64,000 bases of DNA from contig JAEZKU010000017.1 in assembly GCA_023436065.1 (NCBI GenBank), forward strand, positions 62,001 through 126,000. The letters run 5' to 3'. This DNA is from Bacillota bacterium (GTDB lineage Bacteria; Bacillota; Clostridia; Lachnospirales; Lachnospiraceae). Within the stretch, counting starts at the first letter, position 1; the number at the start of each line of letters is the position of its first letter. Under the pieces are notes generated by a model, which was not told the DNA's origin, did no database searches, and worked only from the letters and a program-made list of their open reading frames with translations. Shown piece by piece: positions 27,461 to 36,053 of this stretch. The position numbers were made by a program, and so were the translations under genes.

Positions 27461-27607
27461 CAGAATTGCCCTCCTTCTCCAACCCGGGTGTCACTTATCA
27501 TTATAAGCAATTAATCACTTAGTTCAAGGGGTTTCGCTTTACAAACCAATGTAATTAGTATATAACAGGATTAAAGGTTCGATAATTTATGAAAGGATGA
27601 GTGATCA

Positions 27608-27871
27608 ATGAATAAAAAAAAGACCTCTCTGGGAATAGATTTAACGGATGAAGAAAGAAAAAAGCTTCGGGAAGAAATTATTTATTACTTTGAAACCGAG
27701 CGTGACGAAAAGCTGGGTATCATAGCCTCTGAGAGCATTCTTGACTTTTTTCTTGATAATCTGGGCAAATCTATCTACAATAAAGCCCTTGAGGATGCCA
27801 AACGATGGTTTGGTAAACGCATGGAGGATGTTGAAGCAGATTATTATACTCTGTTCAAAGAAGAAAATTAG
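27608..27871 (+). CDS. DUF2164 family protein
   Basis: Small cytoplasmic protein of 87 residues, lysine- and glutamate-rich. The segment LTDEERKKLREEIIYYFETERDEKLGIIASESILDFFLDNLGKSIYNKALEDAKRW is the DUF2164 signature: a helical protein with a conserved E-x-G pattern in the middle. Its role is unknown. The ATG follows GAAAGGATGAG. It forms a single-gene unit closed by the shared terminator at 27889-27927. Confidence 0.85.
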   Translation: MNKKKTSLGIDLTDEERKKLREEIIYYFETERDEKLGIIASESILDFFLDNLGKSIYNKALEDAKRWFGKRMEDVEADYYTLFKEEN

Positions 27872-27888
27872 CTTTCAGATAATAAAAG

Positions 27889-27927
27889 ACCTTCCTGTTC
27901 GGAATACTTGATTCCATACAGGAAGGT
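27889..27927. terminator. Bidirectional terminator
   Basis: ACCTTCCTGT pairs with ACAGGAAGGT, with a second internal pairing GGAAT/ATTCC. A-rich sequence precedes and T-rich sequence follows, so it can end the DUF2164 gene on the plus strand and the ABC-F gene on the minus strand. Confidence 0.85.
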
Positions 27928-27931
27928 ATTC

Positions 27932-29770
27932 TTATTTATTCTCAAGCTTTGCTGCCTCAATCTGTTCAGCCAGATCATTCAGGTAGACCCAGCGTTCCAT
28001 CTTGTCCTCGAGTGCTTTTGCCAGCTCATCCTTTTTCGTCATCAGCTCCTGGAGCTTTGCATAGTTCGTGGATTCCTTAGAAATCGCCTGCTCTGTCTCT
28101 TCAAGCTGAGCTTCCAGCTTTGCGATATCCTCATCGATGGTATCAAACTCCCTCTGCTCCTGATAGGTGAATTTCAGTTTATTGCTCTTCTGCTTCCAGG
28201 TAGCCATGCTCGCTGACTTCAGCTCCTCAGAGGGTGCTGCAGCAGCTTTTCCCAAACGTGCTTCAGTACCTGTGCCTTGCTCCTCCAGAGCACTTCTCGC
28301 CAGCTTATAATCTGTGAAGTTTCCCTCGTATTGTTTAATGACTCCATCTTCAAAGGAGAAGATCCTTGTAGCGATCCTGTCCAGGAAATACCGATCATGG
28401 GATACTGTAACAACGATCCCCGGATAGGTATCCAGATAATCCTCAAGGATTGTCAGAGTCTTAATATCCAGATCATTGGTCGGCTCATCCAGAATCAGAA
28501 TATTGGGTGCTTCCATTAGGACCTTCAGCAAATACAGTCTGCGTTTCTCACCGCCTGAAAGCTTCGCAATCTGCGTATACTGCATTGAACCCAGAAAAAG
28601 AAAACGGTCACACATCTGGGAAGCAGTCGCGGTTCCCTCCGTGGTCTGGATATATTCCGCAGTTTCTTTGATATAATCAATCACCTTAAGGCTTTCATCC
28701 ATATATTCATTTTCCTGAGAGAAGTACCCTAACTTTATGGTTGTCCCCGTCTCGACGCTTCCCCTGTCCGGTGGCAGCATCCCCGTCAGGATATTCAGCA
28801 GGGTCGATTTTCCGCAGCCATTGGGACCGATGATCCCAATCCTATCCCCCGGTAGCAGGATATAGGTGAAATCTTGAAACAGCTTCTTATCGCCGTAAGA
28901 TTTCTCAATACCGTTCAGCTCAATCGTCTTTTTGCCCATTCTGGCAGAAAGGGCATTGATCTCTACCTTGCCCTCCTCCTCGATTACTTTCCTGTCACGC
29001 AGCTCTTCGAAGCGTTGAATATGTGCCTTCTGCTTCGTAGACCTTGCTCTGGCCCCGCGTTGCATCCATTCCAGCTCCACACGATACAGGCTCTTTGCCT
29101 TACGCTCGGTTGCTGCTAACATCTCCTCACGCTCCGCCTTCAATTCGAGAAATTTGGAGTAATTGGCCTGATAGGAGTAGATATTTCCTTTATCCAGTTC
29201 CAATATTTTATTGGTAACCTTATCGAGAAAATATCTGTCATGGGTAACCATGATGAAGGCACCCCTGAATTTATTTAAGTAATCCTCCAACCACTCTGCC
29301 ATCTCATTATCCAGATGGTTGGTCGGTTCGTCCAGTACCAGAATCTCAGCGGGAGTGAGTAAGGTGCGAACCAAAGCCACCCGTTTCTTCTGCCCTCCGG
29401 ACAGCTTTTCCGGAGAAATCGAGGTATCAGAAATCCCAAGCTTGTATAGCATAGCATTGGCTTCTCCCTCAAGATTGCGGTACTCTTCCTCCGCCTTTTG
29501 ACCTTGCACCACATTCTGCAATATTGTTTGTGTATAATCAAACTCCGGTGTCTGGGACAGATATCCGATCCTGACCTTCTTGCCCTTAATGACCGTTCCC
29601 TCATCCGGCTCCTCTAATCCTGCTATTATTTTTAGAAGAGTGGATTTACCGGTGCCATTAATCCCGATGATCCCGATCTTTTCACCCTCTCCAATTCCAA
29701 AAGTAACATGATCGAAAAGCATACGCTCTGTATAGCTTTTGCTCATATTTTCTACTGTTAACAAATTCAT
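27932..29770 (-). CDS. ABC-F family ATPase (Uup/EttA-like)
   Basis: Soluble protein of 612 residues with two ATP-binding domains and no membrane span. Domain 1 has Walker A GINGTGKSTLLKI, signature LSGGQKKRVALVR and DEPTNHLD; domain 2 has GPNGCGKSTLLNI, LSGGEKRRLYLLK and DEPTNDLD. The linker between them is the charged helical hairpin (LELKAEREEMLAATERKAKSLY) that reaches the peptidyl-tRNA site in ribosome-bound ABC-F proteins. A C-terminal coiled coil (about 530-612) resembles the Uup tail. A housekeeping role on the ribosome is more likely than antibiotic resistance, but resistance subtypes cannot be excluded by eye. Confidence 0.92.
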   Translation of the reverse strand: MNLLTVENMSKSYTERMLFDHVTFGIGEGEKIGIIGINGTGKSTLLKIIAGLEEPDEGTVIKGKKVRIGYLSQTPEFDYTQTILQNVVQGQKAEEEYRNLEGEANAMLYKLGISDTSISPEKLSGGQKKRVALVRTLLTPAEILVLDEPTNHLDNEMAEWLEDYLNKFRGAFIMVTHDRYFLDKVTNKILELDKGNIYSYQANYSKFLELKAEREEMLAATERKAKSLYRVELEWMQRGARARSTKQKAHIQRFEELRDRKVIEEEGKVEINALSARMGKKTIELNGIEKSYGDKKLFQDFTYILLPGDRIGIIGPNGCGKSTLLNILTGMLPPDRGSVETGTTIKLGYFSQENEYMDESLKVIDYIKETAEYIQTTEGTATASQMCDRFLFLGSMQYTQIAKLSGGEKRRLYLLKVLMEAPNILILDEPTNDLDIKTLTILEDYLDTYPGIVVTVSHDRYFLDRIATRIFSFEDGVIKQYEGNFTDYKLARSALEEQGTGTEARLGKAAAAPSEELKSASMATWKQKSNKLKFTYQEQREFDTIDEDIAKLEAQLEETEQAISKESTNYAKLQELMTKKDELAKALEDKMERWVYLNDLAEQIEAAKLENK

Positions 29771-29912
29771 GCCGTATACCTTTCCTTCTTAACTTTAATG
29801 CACGTCTATCGTATCATAGGATTAAACTGTTGTCCATATTCGCATTTCAATTCATAGGTGCATTATACTATGAAGGATTCATGTTTAAATGGTGCTTTTA
29901 ATCCAATGAATT

Positions 29913-29942
29913 AAAAATCTCCCGTCTTTTGCAACGGGAGAT
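29913..29942 (-). terminator. Terminator of purA
   Basis: On the minus strand ATCTCCCGTT and ACGGGAGATT pair around a short loop and are followed by TTTTAA. It lies 20 bases after the purA stop. Confidence 0.88.
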
Positions 29943-29963
29943 ATTCATATCATCATGCTATTT

Positions 29964-31238
29964 CTATCTTCTTATAATATCATTTCTGCCCGGTCCATTA
30001 GAAATCATCGTAATCGGAACCTCAAGCTCCTTCTCGATGAATTCGATATACTTCCTGCAGTTCTCCGGCAGATCCTTGTATTCCTTAATTCCTCTGATTT
30101 CTGTCTTCCAGCCCGGCAGATACTCATATACAGGCTTTGCTTTGGCAAGCTTCACGGTGGTCGGGAAATCCTTCGTCACGACACCGTCAATCTCATAACC
30201 CACACAGACAGGCAAGGTGTCAAGATAACCCAGCACATCAAGTACCGTAAGTGCTACCTCAGTTGCTCCCTGCATTCTGCAGCCGTAACGGGATGCAACA
30301 GCGTCAAACCATCCCATACGTCTCGGTCTTCCGGTGGTTGCACCATATTCGCCACCGTCACCGCCTCGTCTTCTGAGCTCATCAGCCTCTTCACCGAAGA
30401 TTTCGCTTACGAATTCACCGGCACCGACAGCTGAGGAGTAAGCCTTAACCACGGTAATAATACTTTTAATCTCATAAGGCGGGATGCCTGCGCCGATCGC
30501 GCCGTATGCTGCCAATGTGGAGGAAGAGGTAACCATCGGATAGATTCCGAAATCAGGATCCTTTAAGGCACCCAGCTGTCCCTCCAGCAATATATTCTTT
30601 CCTGCCTTGATTGCTTCATGCAGATAGGCTGCAACATCACATACATAAGGCTCAACCATGGTTTTGTATTCTAATAAGGTTGTATATAATTCCTCAGGAT
30701 TGATGGCCGGTTTGTGATACATATGTTCAAGAAGGATATTCTTCATCTCACATACTCTGTCCACCTTTTCTCTCAGCGCTTCCTCATCAAAAAGCTCCGA
30801 TACCTGAAAACCAATCTTAGCGTATTTATCTGAATAGAAAGGAGCAATGCCTGACTTGGTGGAACCGAAGGATTTTCCTCCGAGACGTTCCTCTTCGTAC
30901 TGATCAAATAATATATGGTAAGGCATCATGATCTGCGCTCTATCTGAAACCAGGATCTTCGGAGCCGGTACACCGCGATCTACTAAAGACTGAATTTCCT
31001 TTACCAGATACGGAATATTCAGAGCGACACCATTACCGATGATGCTTGTTGTGTGCTTATAGAAAACACCGGATGGAAGTAAATGAAGAGCGAATTTACC
31101 GTATTCATTGATAATGGTGTGGCCTGCATTGCTACCACCCTGATAACGGATTACAATGTCCACTTCCTGTCCGAGCATGTCTGTAATCTTACCTTTTCCT
31201 TCGTCGCCCCAATTGGCGCCTACGATTGCTTTAACCAT
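29964..31238 (-). CDS. purA: Adenylosuccinate synthetase
   Basis: GTP-dependent enzyme of 424 residues that joins aspartate to IMP in AMP synthesis. NWGDEGKGKITDML near residue 9 is the nucleotide-binding start, GGSNAGHTI holds the catalytic His, and GATTGRPRRMGWFDAV is the IMP/loop region. AAGGAGGAATCAACT precedes the ATG. It stands alone with its own terminator; the partner purB is at 40561 in a separate operon. Confidence 0.98.
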   Translation of the reverse strand: MVKAIVGANWGDEGKGKITDMLGQEVDIVIRYQGGSNAGHTIINEYGKFALHLLPSGVFYKHTTSIIGNGVALNIPYLVKEIQSLVDRGVPAPKILVSDRAQIMMPYHILFDQYEEERLGGKSFGSTKSGIAPFYSDKYAKIGFQVSELFDEEALREKVDRVCEMKNILLEHMYHKPAINPEELYTTLLEYKTMVEPYVCDVAAYLHEAIKAGKNILLEGQLGALKDPDFGIYPMVTSSSTLAAYGAIGAGIPPYEIKSIITVVKAYSSAVGAGEFVSEIFGEEADELRRRGGDGGEYGATTGRPRRMGWFDAVASRYGCRMQGATEVALTVLDVLGYLDTLPVCVGYEIDGVVTKDFPTTVKLAKAKPVYEYLPGWKTEIRGIKEYKDLPENCRKYIEFIEKELEVPITMISNGPGRNDIIRR

Positions 31239-31373
31239 AGTTGATTCCTCCTTGGCTTATTATTCCCAAATCCTCTACCAGTATAAGCCCAGTATTCGCA
31301 TAAGTAAAATCAATATTTATTATGTTAGATATAAGGGAGAGTTATGCAAATCATAGCATCAAACCGAGATCAA

Positions 31374-32078
31374 CTATTCGAATAGCATCCGGATCGGACT
31401 TTCGAATTCTGTCAGCTTACTAATGACATACTCTGCTGCCTCCTGTATGAAGCTTAGTGTTCTCTGATAGCTAATATAAAGCGGCTGCTCCGACTTATGT
31501 TCTTCAAAAAAATGTCTTTTCATCATCCAGTCCATGCAGATCTGCATCTCCTGAAAGCTGATATAATTCTCCACAGGATAGATTGCTACCTTTAGAAGCT
31601 TCTCCTTTACTTCCTCGATATCCTCATAATACCTGACCAGCAGTAAATCGTTGCGGTTCATATCCCCGACGATAATATCGAAAAAGTCACGATCCGTCTG
31701 AGCGATCCCCCGGCCTTCCATCATCTCGCAAAATTCCCTCCTGACGGTCAGCATAAACAGCTCATCGGTGAGGACATGTGCAGCATACCCAAGATACAGA
31801 TCGAAAAGCTCATCTGTACGGTCTTTATACTTAGCGACAAATTCAGCTAATCTGTCATGAAACAGCTGCCTGTTCTCAGGCATTTCAAAGTCAGCATCGA
31901 GAATATCGTCCCTAAAATGAGTATGTTTCTTAAATGCCCTGACATAGCCTTCTCTCGCATGGATTGCATCGGGGGCAAGATTTCCAAGGTAAAATAGGCT
32001 TTCTTCCCTGATGGTATCCTTCGGAAGCCTCTTGATGATTTCCCTGGCAATCACCATATGCGTAATCACACCGGCCAT
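31374..32078 (-). CDS. Zinc-dependent phospholipase C-like protein
   Basis: Helical protein of 234 residues without signal peptide. THMVIAREIIKRLP, YLGNLAPDAIHAREGYVRAFKKHTHFRDD and YLGYAAHVLTDELFM give the pattern of spaced His and Asp residues that ligate zinc in the bacterial phospholipase C / S1-P1 nuclease fold. Lack of an export signal suggests a cytoplasmic hydrolase; the substrate is unknown. It is cotranscribed with the dUTPase gene 20 bases upstream. Confidence 0.8.
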   Translation of the reverse strand: MAGVITHMVIAREIIKRLPKDTIREESLFYLGNLAPDAIHAREGYVRAFKKHTHFRDDILDADFEMPENRQLFHDRLAEFVAKYKDRTDELFDLYLGYAAHVLTDELFMLTVRREFCEMMEGRGIAQTDRDFFDIIVGDMNRNDLLLVRYYEDIEEVKEKLLKVAIYPVENYISFQEMQICMDWMMKRHFFEEHKSEQPLYISYQRTLSFIQEAAEYVISKLTEFESPIRMLFE

Positions 32079-32098
32079 AATTAACCTCCAATAATCCT

Positions 32099-32533
32099 TT
32101 ACTGCTTACCGGTACTTCCGTGTCCACCCCGGTCTGTATTCTTCAGTTCTGATACCTCTATAAAATTGATCTGCGGTTGGTGTTCCATAATGCGGAATTG
32201 GCAGATACGATCATTCACATGAATTTCTGTATCGCGCATGGCAAGTGCCGGAAAAAACCACTGGTCATTATCACCGCAATAGCTTTCATCCACAATTCCC
32301 ATGGAATTCGTCTGTAGAATCCCGAAATTCTTAAAGGTGCTGCTTCTTGGAACAATATGCGCCTCATAACCCTGAGGCAGCTCCATGGCAATTCCTAACG
32401 GGATCAACTTAAACTCACCCGCTTTCAGCTTAACCTCCTCCGCAGCCCGCAAGTCAATCCAATCTGACTTATCTTCTATATACTTCAGCTTTTCTATCTG
32501 GTTACTTAGGTACTTAATTTTGATTTGTTTCAT
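32099..32533 (-). CDS. dut: dUTP diphosphatase (trimeric type)
   Basis: Enzyme of 144 residues hydrolysing dUTP to dUMP. The five family motifs are visible in order: DLRAAE, PRSSTFKNFG, GIVDESYCGDN, RICQFRIM and, at the C terminus, RGGHGSTG, the loop that closes over the nucleotide. Motif 3 has SYCGDN in place of the usual SYRGE, and GG in motif 5 is shifted, so a dCTP-deaminase/dUTPase-like specificity is possible though dUTPase is most likely. The ribosome site AAGGAG is 11 bases from the ATG. Confidence 0.85.
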   Translation of the reverse strand: MKQIKIKYLSNQIEKLKYIEDKSDWIDLRAAEEVKLKAGEFKLIPLGIAMELPQGYEAHIVPRSSTFKNFGILQTNSMGIVDESYCGDNDQWFFPALAMRDTEIHVNDRICQFRIMEHQPQINFIEVSELKNTDRGGHGSTGKQ

Positions 32534-32685
32534 GGATCTTAGTTCTCCTTAATGGTAATTTGATTTATCGACGATATGTTTTGTGTGGCGCTTAAAAGTA
32601 TTTATTTCATCGGTCATAAGGTCCTGTTGATCCATACGACAATCCGATCCAAATGACAGTCTGACCTATATGATTTAGTCTATAA

Positions 32686-32809
32686 GACAAAAGGTCCGGC
32701 TGATCAATCAGCCGGATTACTTGCATAAGAAGGTCTCCGGAAAGCTAGCTTTCCGAGAACCTTCTTGTGCAAGTTTATCATGTCACCTTCGGTGACATGA
32801 CCTTTTGTC
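32686..32809. repeat. Cloverleaf-forming interspersed repeat, copy A
   Basis: An outer stem GACAAAAGGTC (32686-32696) pairs with GACCTTTTGTC (32799-32809). Inside are three hairpins: CCGGCTGA-TCAA-TCAGCCGG (32696-32715), a long arm from ACTTGCA (32719) to TGCAAGT (32774) with AAGAAGGT/ACCTTCTT and CGGAAAG/CTTTCCG, and CATGTCAC-C(TTCG)G-GTGACATG (32779-32799) with a UUCG tetraloop. A second copy lies at 62859-62983. It fills most of the 380-base gap between the dUTPase gene and the LysR gene; no coding frame is present. Confidence 0.85.
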
Positions 32810-32920
32810 TCATTACACTTTATCCCTTACTCATAGCGACAAGTCCTTTTGTCTCATTACACTCTATCCCATACTCATAGTGACTAGCCCTTCGTCACAC
32901 TATACTCTATCCCTAACTCT
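32801..32920. repeat. 44-bp tandem repeat adjoining cloverleaf copy A
   Basis: Two units of exactly 44 bases (32801-32844 and 32845-32888) begin CCTTTTGTCTCATTACACT and differ at six positions. A third, more diverged partial unit starts at 32889 (CCTTCGTCACACTATACTCT) and runs into the last codons of the LysR gene. The first unit overlaps the right outer arm of the cloverleaf, so the tandem array seems to have grown from its edge. Confidence 0.8.
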
Positions 32921-33806
32921 CCGGTTGGCCTAACATGGTAAGCAGTTCCTTCGCAGCTGTTGATATCGGATTATTGTTTCCCGTTATGATGCAGAAATAT
33001 CTTTTGGGAAATTCCTGATGGAATTTCAATTCAAACAGCTCTCCGGATGCGATCGCTTCTTTTGCAAAATCCCGGACCACACAGCCAACACCCAGGTTTC
33101 GTCCGGCGAATTTTACGATGATATCACTCATCGCTAATTCGAATTCCGGTTTTAACACAACACCGTTTGCCTGAAGAAATTCATCGATAAAGCGCCGCGA
33201 GCTAGTGTTATGCTCCAGGCTGATAATCGGCAGCTCCTCTAAAGCTTTGAAGTCCAGTATCTTTTCCTTAAGACCGGCGAATCTGCTGCCTGCGACAAAG
33301 ATATCCTGTATCTCCCTGACACGAACTGCTTCGATCTCCGGTTTTGCATCAAACGGTTCGCTCACGATTCCGAAATCAATCTTTCCGGCATACAGATACT
33401 CGATAGTCTCCGGTGTCGGAGCATTGGTTACTGTCACCTTTATCCTCGGAAATTTCTCATGAAATTTCTCGAGATACGGAAGCAGGTAGAACTCCAGCGT
33501 CATATCACTGGCGCCAATCCGTATTTCACCGTTCTCTAAGTCCAGCATTTTCTGGAATTTCTCTTCACCCATGAGAATATATTCGTAACCCCTTTGGACA
33601 TAGCCATACAGCACTTCGCCCTCCGGTGTCAATCTGACACCCTTAGGTATTCTGATAAACAGCTTACTTCCCAGACTATTCTCCAACAGCTTCATCGCCT
33701 GGCTGACCGCCGGTTGGGAAATGCAGAGTTCTTCACCTGCCTGTGTGAAGCTTCCTGCCTTCGCCACATGGTAAAATATTCGATAATATTCCAGATCGAT
33801 ATTCAT
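32913..33806 (-). CDS. LysR-family transcriptional regulator
   Basis: Regulator of 297 residues. The N-terminal helix-turn-helix is FYHVAKAGSFTQAGEELCISQPAVSQAMKLLENSLGSKLF, and the effector domain begins at about residue 90 with GEIRIGASDMTLEFYLLPYLEKFHEKFP, as in CysB/CbbR-like proteins. The frame extends 13 codons upstream, but ATAAGGAGATATTAT places the start at the ATG at 33806. No divergent target gene is adjacent. The last codons overlap the third tandem-repeat unit. Confidence 0.92.
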   Translation of the reverse strand: MNIDLEYYRIFYHVAKAGSFTQAGEELCISQPAVSQAMKLLENSLGSKLFIRIPKGVRLTPEGEVLYGYVQRGYEYILMGEEKFQKMLDLENGEIRIGASDMTLEFYLLPYLEKFHEKFPRIKVTVTNAPTPETIEYLYAGKIDFGIVSEPFDAKPEIEAVRVREIQDIFVAGSRFAGLKEKILDFKALEELPIISLEHNTSSRRFIDEFLQANGVVLKPEFELAMSDIIVKFAGRNLGVGCVVRDFAKEAIASGELFELKFHQEFPKRYFCIITGNNNPISTAAKELLTMLGQPES

Positions 33807-33939
33807 ATAATATCTCCTTATGGGATTTCGGTTCAATATATGCAATAATTATATCATATAACAAAATGAAAGACAATTCCGATATTCCCCTGAAATATTT
33901 TCGTGAAATCTATTATGGATAATGTTGTTCCTGTATGAA

Positions 33940-35073
33940 CTATTTTGCACAGACTGTATCAAATTCAGACTGAACCTTCTTCAAATCCTCACGAATGCTT
34001 AGTTTCTGGGGGCAAGCATCTTCACATTGTCCACACTCCACACAATTCTTTGCCTTAGCTTCATCCTTAATACCATTTGCCCAGAACCAGCGTACTTCCC
34101 CTTCATTCTGATACATCCCGAATTCATTCCAAGCTCTGAAATTACCCGGAATATCAACTCCGAAAGGACACGGCATACAATAGGCACAACCGGTACATCC
34201 ATTCTTCACTCTGCTCTTCAATGCCTCTGCAGCATTCACTACCGCATTTTGCTCTATTTCGTTCAACGCCTTAAAATCCCCAAAGGTATCCAGATTATCA
34301 GCAACCTGTTTCTCATTGGACATACCGCTTAAGACAACCTTCACGTTAGGAAGGGAAGCCACCCAGCGCAAAGCCCAGGATGCCGCAGATTTGGACGGAT
34401 GAATGGCACTAAAGTACTTCGATGCACTTTCCGGAAGATTTGCTAAGGAACCACCCTTGATCGGCTCCATGATGATCAACGGAATATTGCGTTTCTCAGT
34501 CAGCTCATACCCCTTCATGCCCGCCTGTGTATCTGTATCCATATAATTTAATTGGATCTGGCAGAAATCCCAATCCCTGTATCCAAGAATATGTTCAAAA
34601 GCATCATATCCGTCATGGAAGGAGAAGCCCAGGTATCTGATCTTTCCTTCCTCCTTTAACTTGTCCATCAGCTCCAGTACGCCCTGGCTTACCAGCTTAT
34701 CAAACCGACTGCGATCCAAAGCATGAAGCAGATAAAAGTCAATATAATCCTTGTTCAGCTTCTTCAACTGCTCATAGAACAGTCTCTCGGCATCCTCGAC
34801 TGATTCTACCATCCAGACAGGGAGCTTTGTTGCCAGATAGTAGGAGGCTCTGTCATATCGATCAAGCGCTTTCCCGGTGAAAATCTCACTCTTGCCGTTA
34901 TGATATACATAAGCCGTATCAAAATAATTAACACCGGCTTTATATGCGTTATCAATCATCTGCATTGCCTCAGTCTCGTTGATGTTTCCATCCTTATCAC
35001 AAGGGAAACGCATACATCCAAAGCCCAATAATGAGGTCTCAATTCCAAGTTTTTCAATCTTTTTGTACTCCAT
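33940..35073 (-). CDS. Aldo/keto reductase with C-terminal ferredoxin domain
   Basis: Protein of 377 residues. Residues 1-270 are an NADPH-type aldo/keto reductase barrel (GFGCMRFP, FDTAYVYHNGKSE, with the catalytic Tyr in YVYH and the conserved DFYLLHALD). The C-terminal 100 residues carry cysteine clusters CTGCAYCMPCPFGVDIP and CVECGQCEDACPQ, which resemble a ferredoxin domain with two Fe-S sites. This fusion is common in clostridia; the substrate is unknown. AGGAGGATAAGGAT precedes the ATG. Confidence 0.92.
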   Translation of the reverse strand: MEYKKIEKLGIETSLLGFGCMRFPCDKDGNINETEAMQMIDNAYKAGVNYFDTAYVYHNGKSEIFTGKALDRYDRASYYLATKLPVWMVESVEDAERLFYEQLKKLNKDYIDFYLLHALDRSRFDKLVSQGVLELMDKLKEEGKIRYLGFSFHDGYDAFEHILGYRDWDFCQIQLNYMDTDTQAGMKGYELTEKRNIPLIIMEPIKGGSLANLPESASKYFSAIHPSKSAASWALRWVASLPNVKVVLSGMSNEKQVADNLDTFGDFKALNEIEQNAVVNAAEALKSRVKNGCTGCAYCMPCPFGVDIPGNFRAWNEFGMYQNEGEVRWFWANGIKDEAKAKNCVECGQCEDACPQKLSIREDLKKVQSEFDTVCAK

Positions 35074-35120
35074 ATCCTTATCCTCCTAAAAATCTTTTCT
35101 TTGTGATTAGTTGATTTAAT

Positions 35121-35369
35121 CTATTTCTTCCTTCTGAATATAACCAAAAGAACCATAGTAAGCCCTATGACAAAAATAGCAGCGGTGCAGATAACGATAC
35201 AGGAATTACCGTCACTCACGATAATACTTGTCGGCCCATCTGCCGAACCAATCACTGCAGCTGTTAATATCTTAGTTCGATAATTCATCACACTGATCCA
35301 TGCCAGAATGATTAGGATAATTCCTACCGAACCCAATACCAAAAGAGTTATAGTACGTTTAAATTTCAT
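35121..35369 (-). CDS. Mini-protein with OadB-type GSADGPTSI motif
   Basis: Membrane protein of 82 residues from the ATG at 35369 (GGGAGA 5 bases upstream); seven further codons are open upstream without a ribosome site. It has two hydrophobic spans flanking ILTAAVIGSADGPTSIIVS, a segment matching the sodium-transport motif of the beta subunit of Na+-translocating decarboxylases. The rest of the roughly 370-residue OadB fold is absent. It may be a dedicated short family rather than a fragment, since both ends look intact (MKFKRTITLLVLG start, RRKK end). Confidence 0.7.
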   Translation of the reverse strand: MKFKRTITLLVLGSVGIILIILAWISVMNYRTKILTAAVIGSADGPTSIIVSDGNSCIVICTAAIFVIGLTMVLLVIFRRKK

Positions 35370-35413
35370 TTTTCTCCCATTCCAACGCATGACGTTTTGC
35401 TTAGTGAAAGTCC

Positions 35414-35836
35414 TTATATGATATCAAAATCTTCAGATTTGAAATTGCAGTAATATCTTCCCTTCACGGCAGTAAACTTCAATACACAATAATCCGGGTC
35501 TGTTACTCCCTCAGGATAATACATCGTATCACCCGGTAACCACAGCATCTCTTTGCTGTCAGCATCAGTAAGCACCTCCATGCTCCCGATCAGCATGACA
35601 CCGCGGTAAAACCGCTTATCGCAAAAATAAATACATGCCTTAGGGTTCTTCATAAACTGCCTTGTTCGTAAAGATGAGGTGTTCGTGGAGAAATAAAACT
35701 CCCGTATACCTACTCTTTTTCGTGGTGAATACATCACTTTAATATTCGGAAAACCTTCATCGTCTACCGAACTGATATAGGCATTCCCCTGTTTATCTAT
35801 CAGATTCCCAATGGTCTTCTCAGCATCTCTCATCAT
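35414..35836 (-). CDS. Pyridoxamine 5'-phosphate oxidase-fold flavin protein
   Basis: Protein of 140 residues with the split-barrel fold: GNAYISSVDDEGFPNIKVMYSP, EFYFSTNTSSLRTRQFMKNPKACIYFCDKRFYRGVMLIGSMEVLTD. This matches the general-stress-protein-26 branch that binds FMN, F420 or heme. The reaction is unknown. AGGAGGAGAAGAT leads directly to the ATG. It is followed after 44 bases by the mini-protein gene. Confidence 0.85.
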   Translation of the reverse strand: MMRDAEKTIGNLIDKQGNAYISSVDDEGFPNIKVMYSPRKRVGIREFYFSTNTSSLRTRQFMKNPKACIYFCDKRFYRGVMLIGSMEVLTDADSKEMLWLPGDTMYYPEGVTDPDYCVLKFTAVKGRYYCNFKSEDFDII

Positions 35837-35978
35837 ATCTTCTCCTCCTATAGCATGCGAACATATGTGCCCTTTCCATAATAATACATTCCAACGAATT
35901 AATCAATGTACAATATTATACTTAACAACATTTCCTGTGGAAGTCTAAATATCAGTGCAAATAAATTTCAATATACAG

Positions 35979-36028
35979 TTGACTGAATCAGTCAAACGTG
36001 TTAATCTGTATTTGACCAAATCAGTCAA
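35979..36028. promoter_or_regulatory. Paired TetR operators
   Basis: TTGACTGAATCAGTCAA (35979-35995) is a perfect 17-base palindrome. A second, imperfect copy TTGACCAAATCAGTCAA lies at 36012-36028, 33 bases further, three helical turns. Both TTGAC half-sites can also serve as -35 boxes. They precede the TetR gene and the ABC exporter, so autoregulation is likely. Confidence 0.8.
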
Positions 36029-36053
36029 TACCAAGTACTTAGGAGTGATTATT

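Noticed and set aside
32686..32809. tRNA-like gene
   Set aside because: The cloverleaf has arms of the wrong length, a 26-bp central arm, no T-loop GTTC and no anticodon arm, so it is not a tRNA.
35955..36053. N-terminal extension of the TetR regulator from ATG 35955
   Set aside because: It would place both operator palindromes inside the gene, has no ribosome site, and its residues do not resemble a TetR start.
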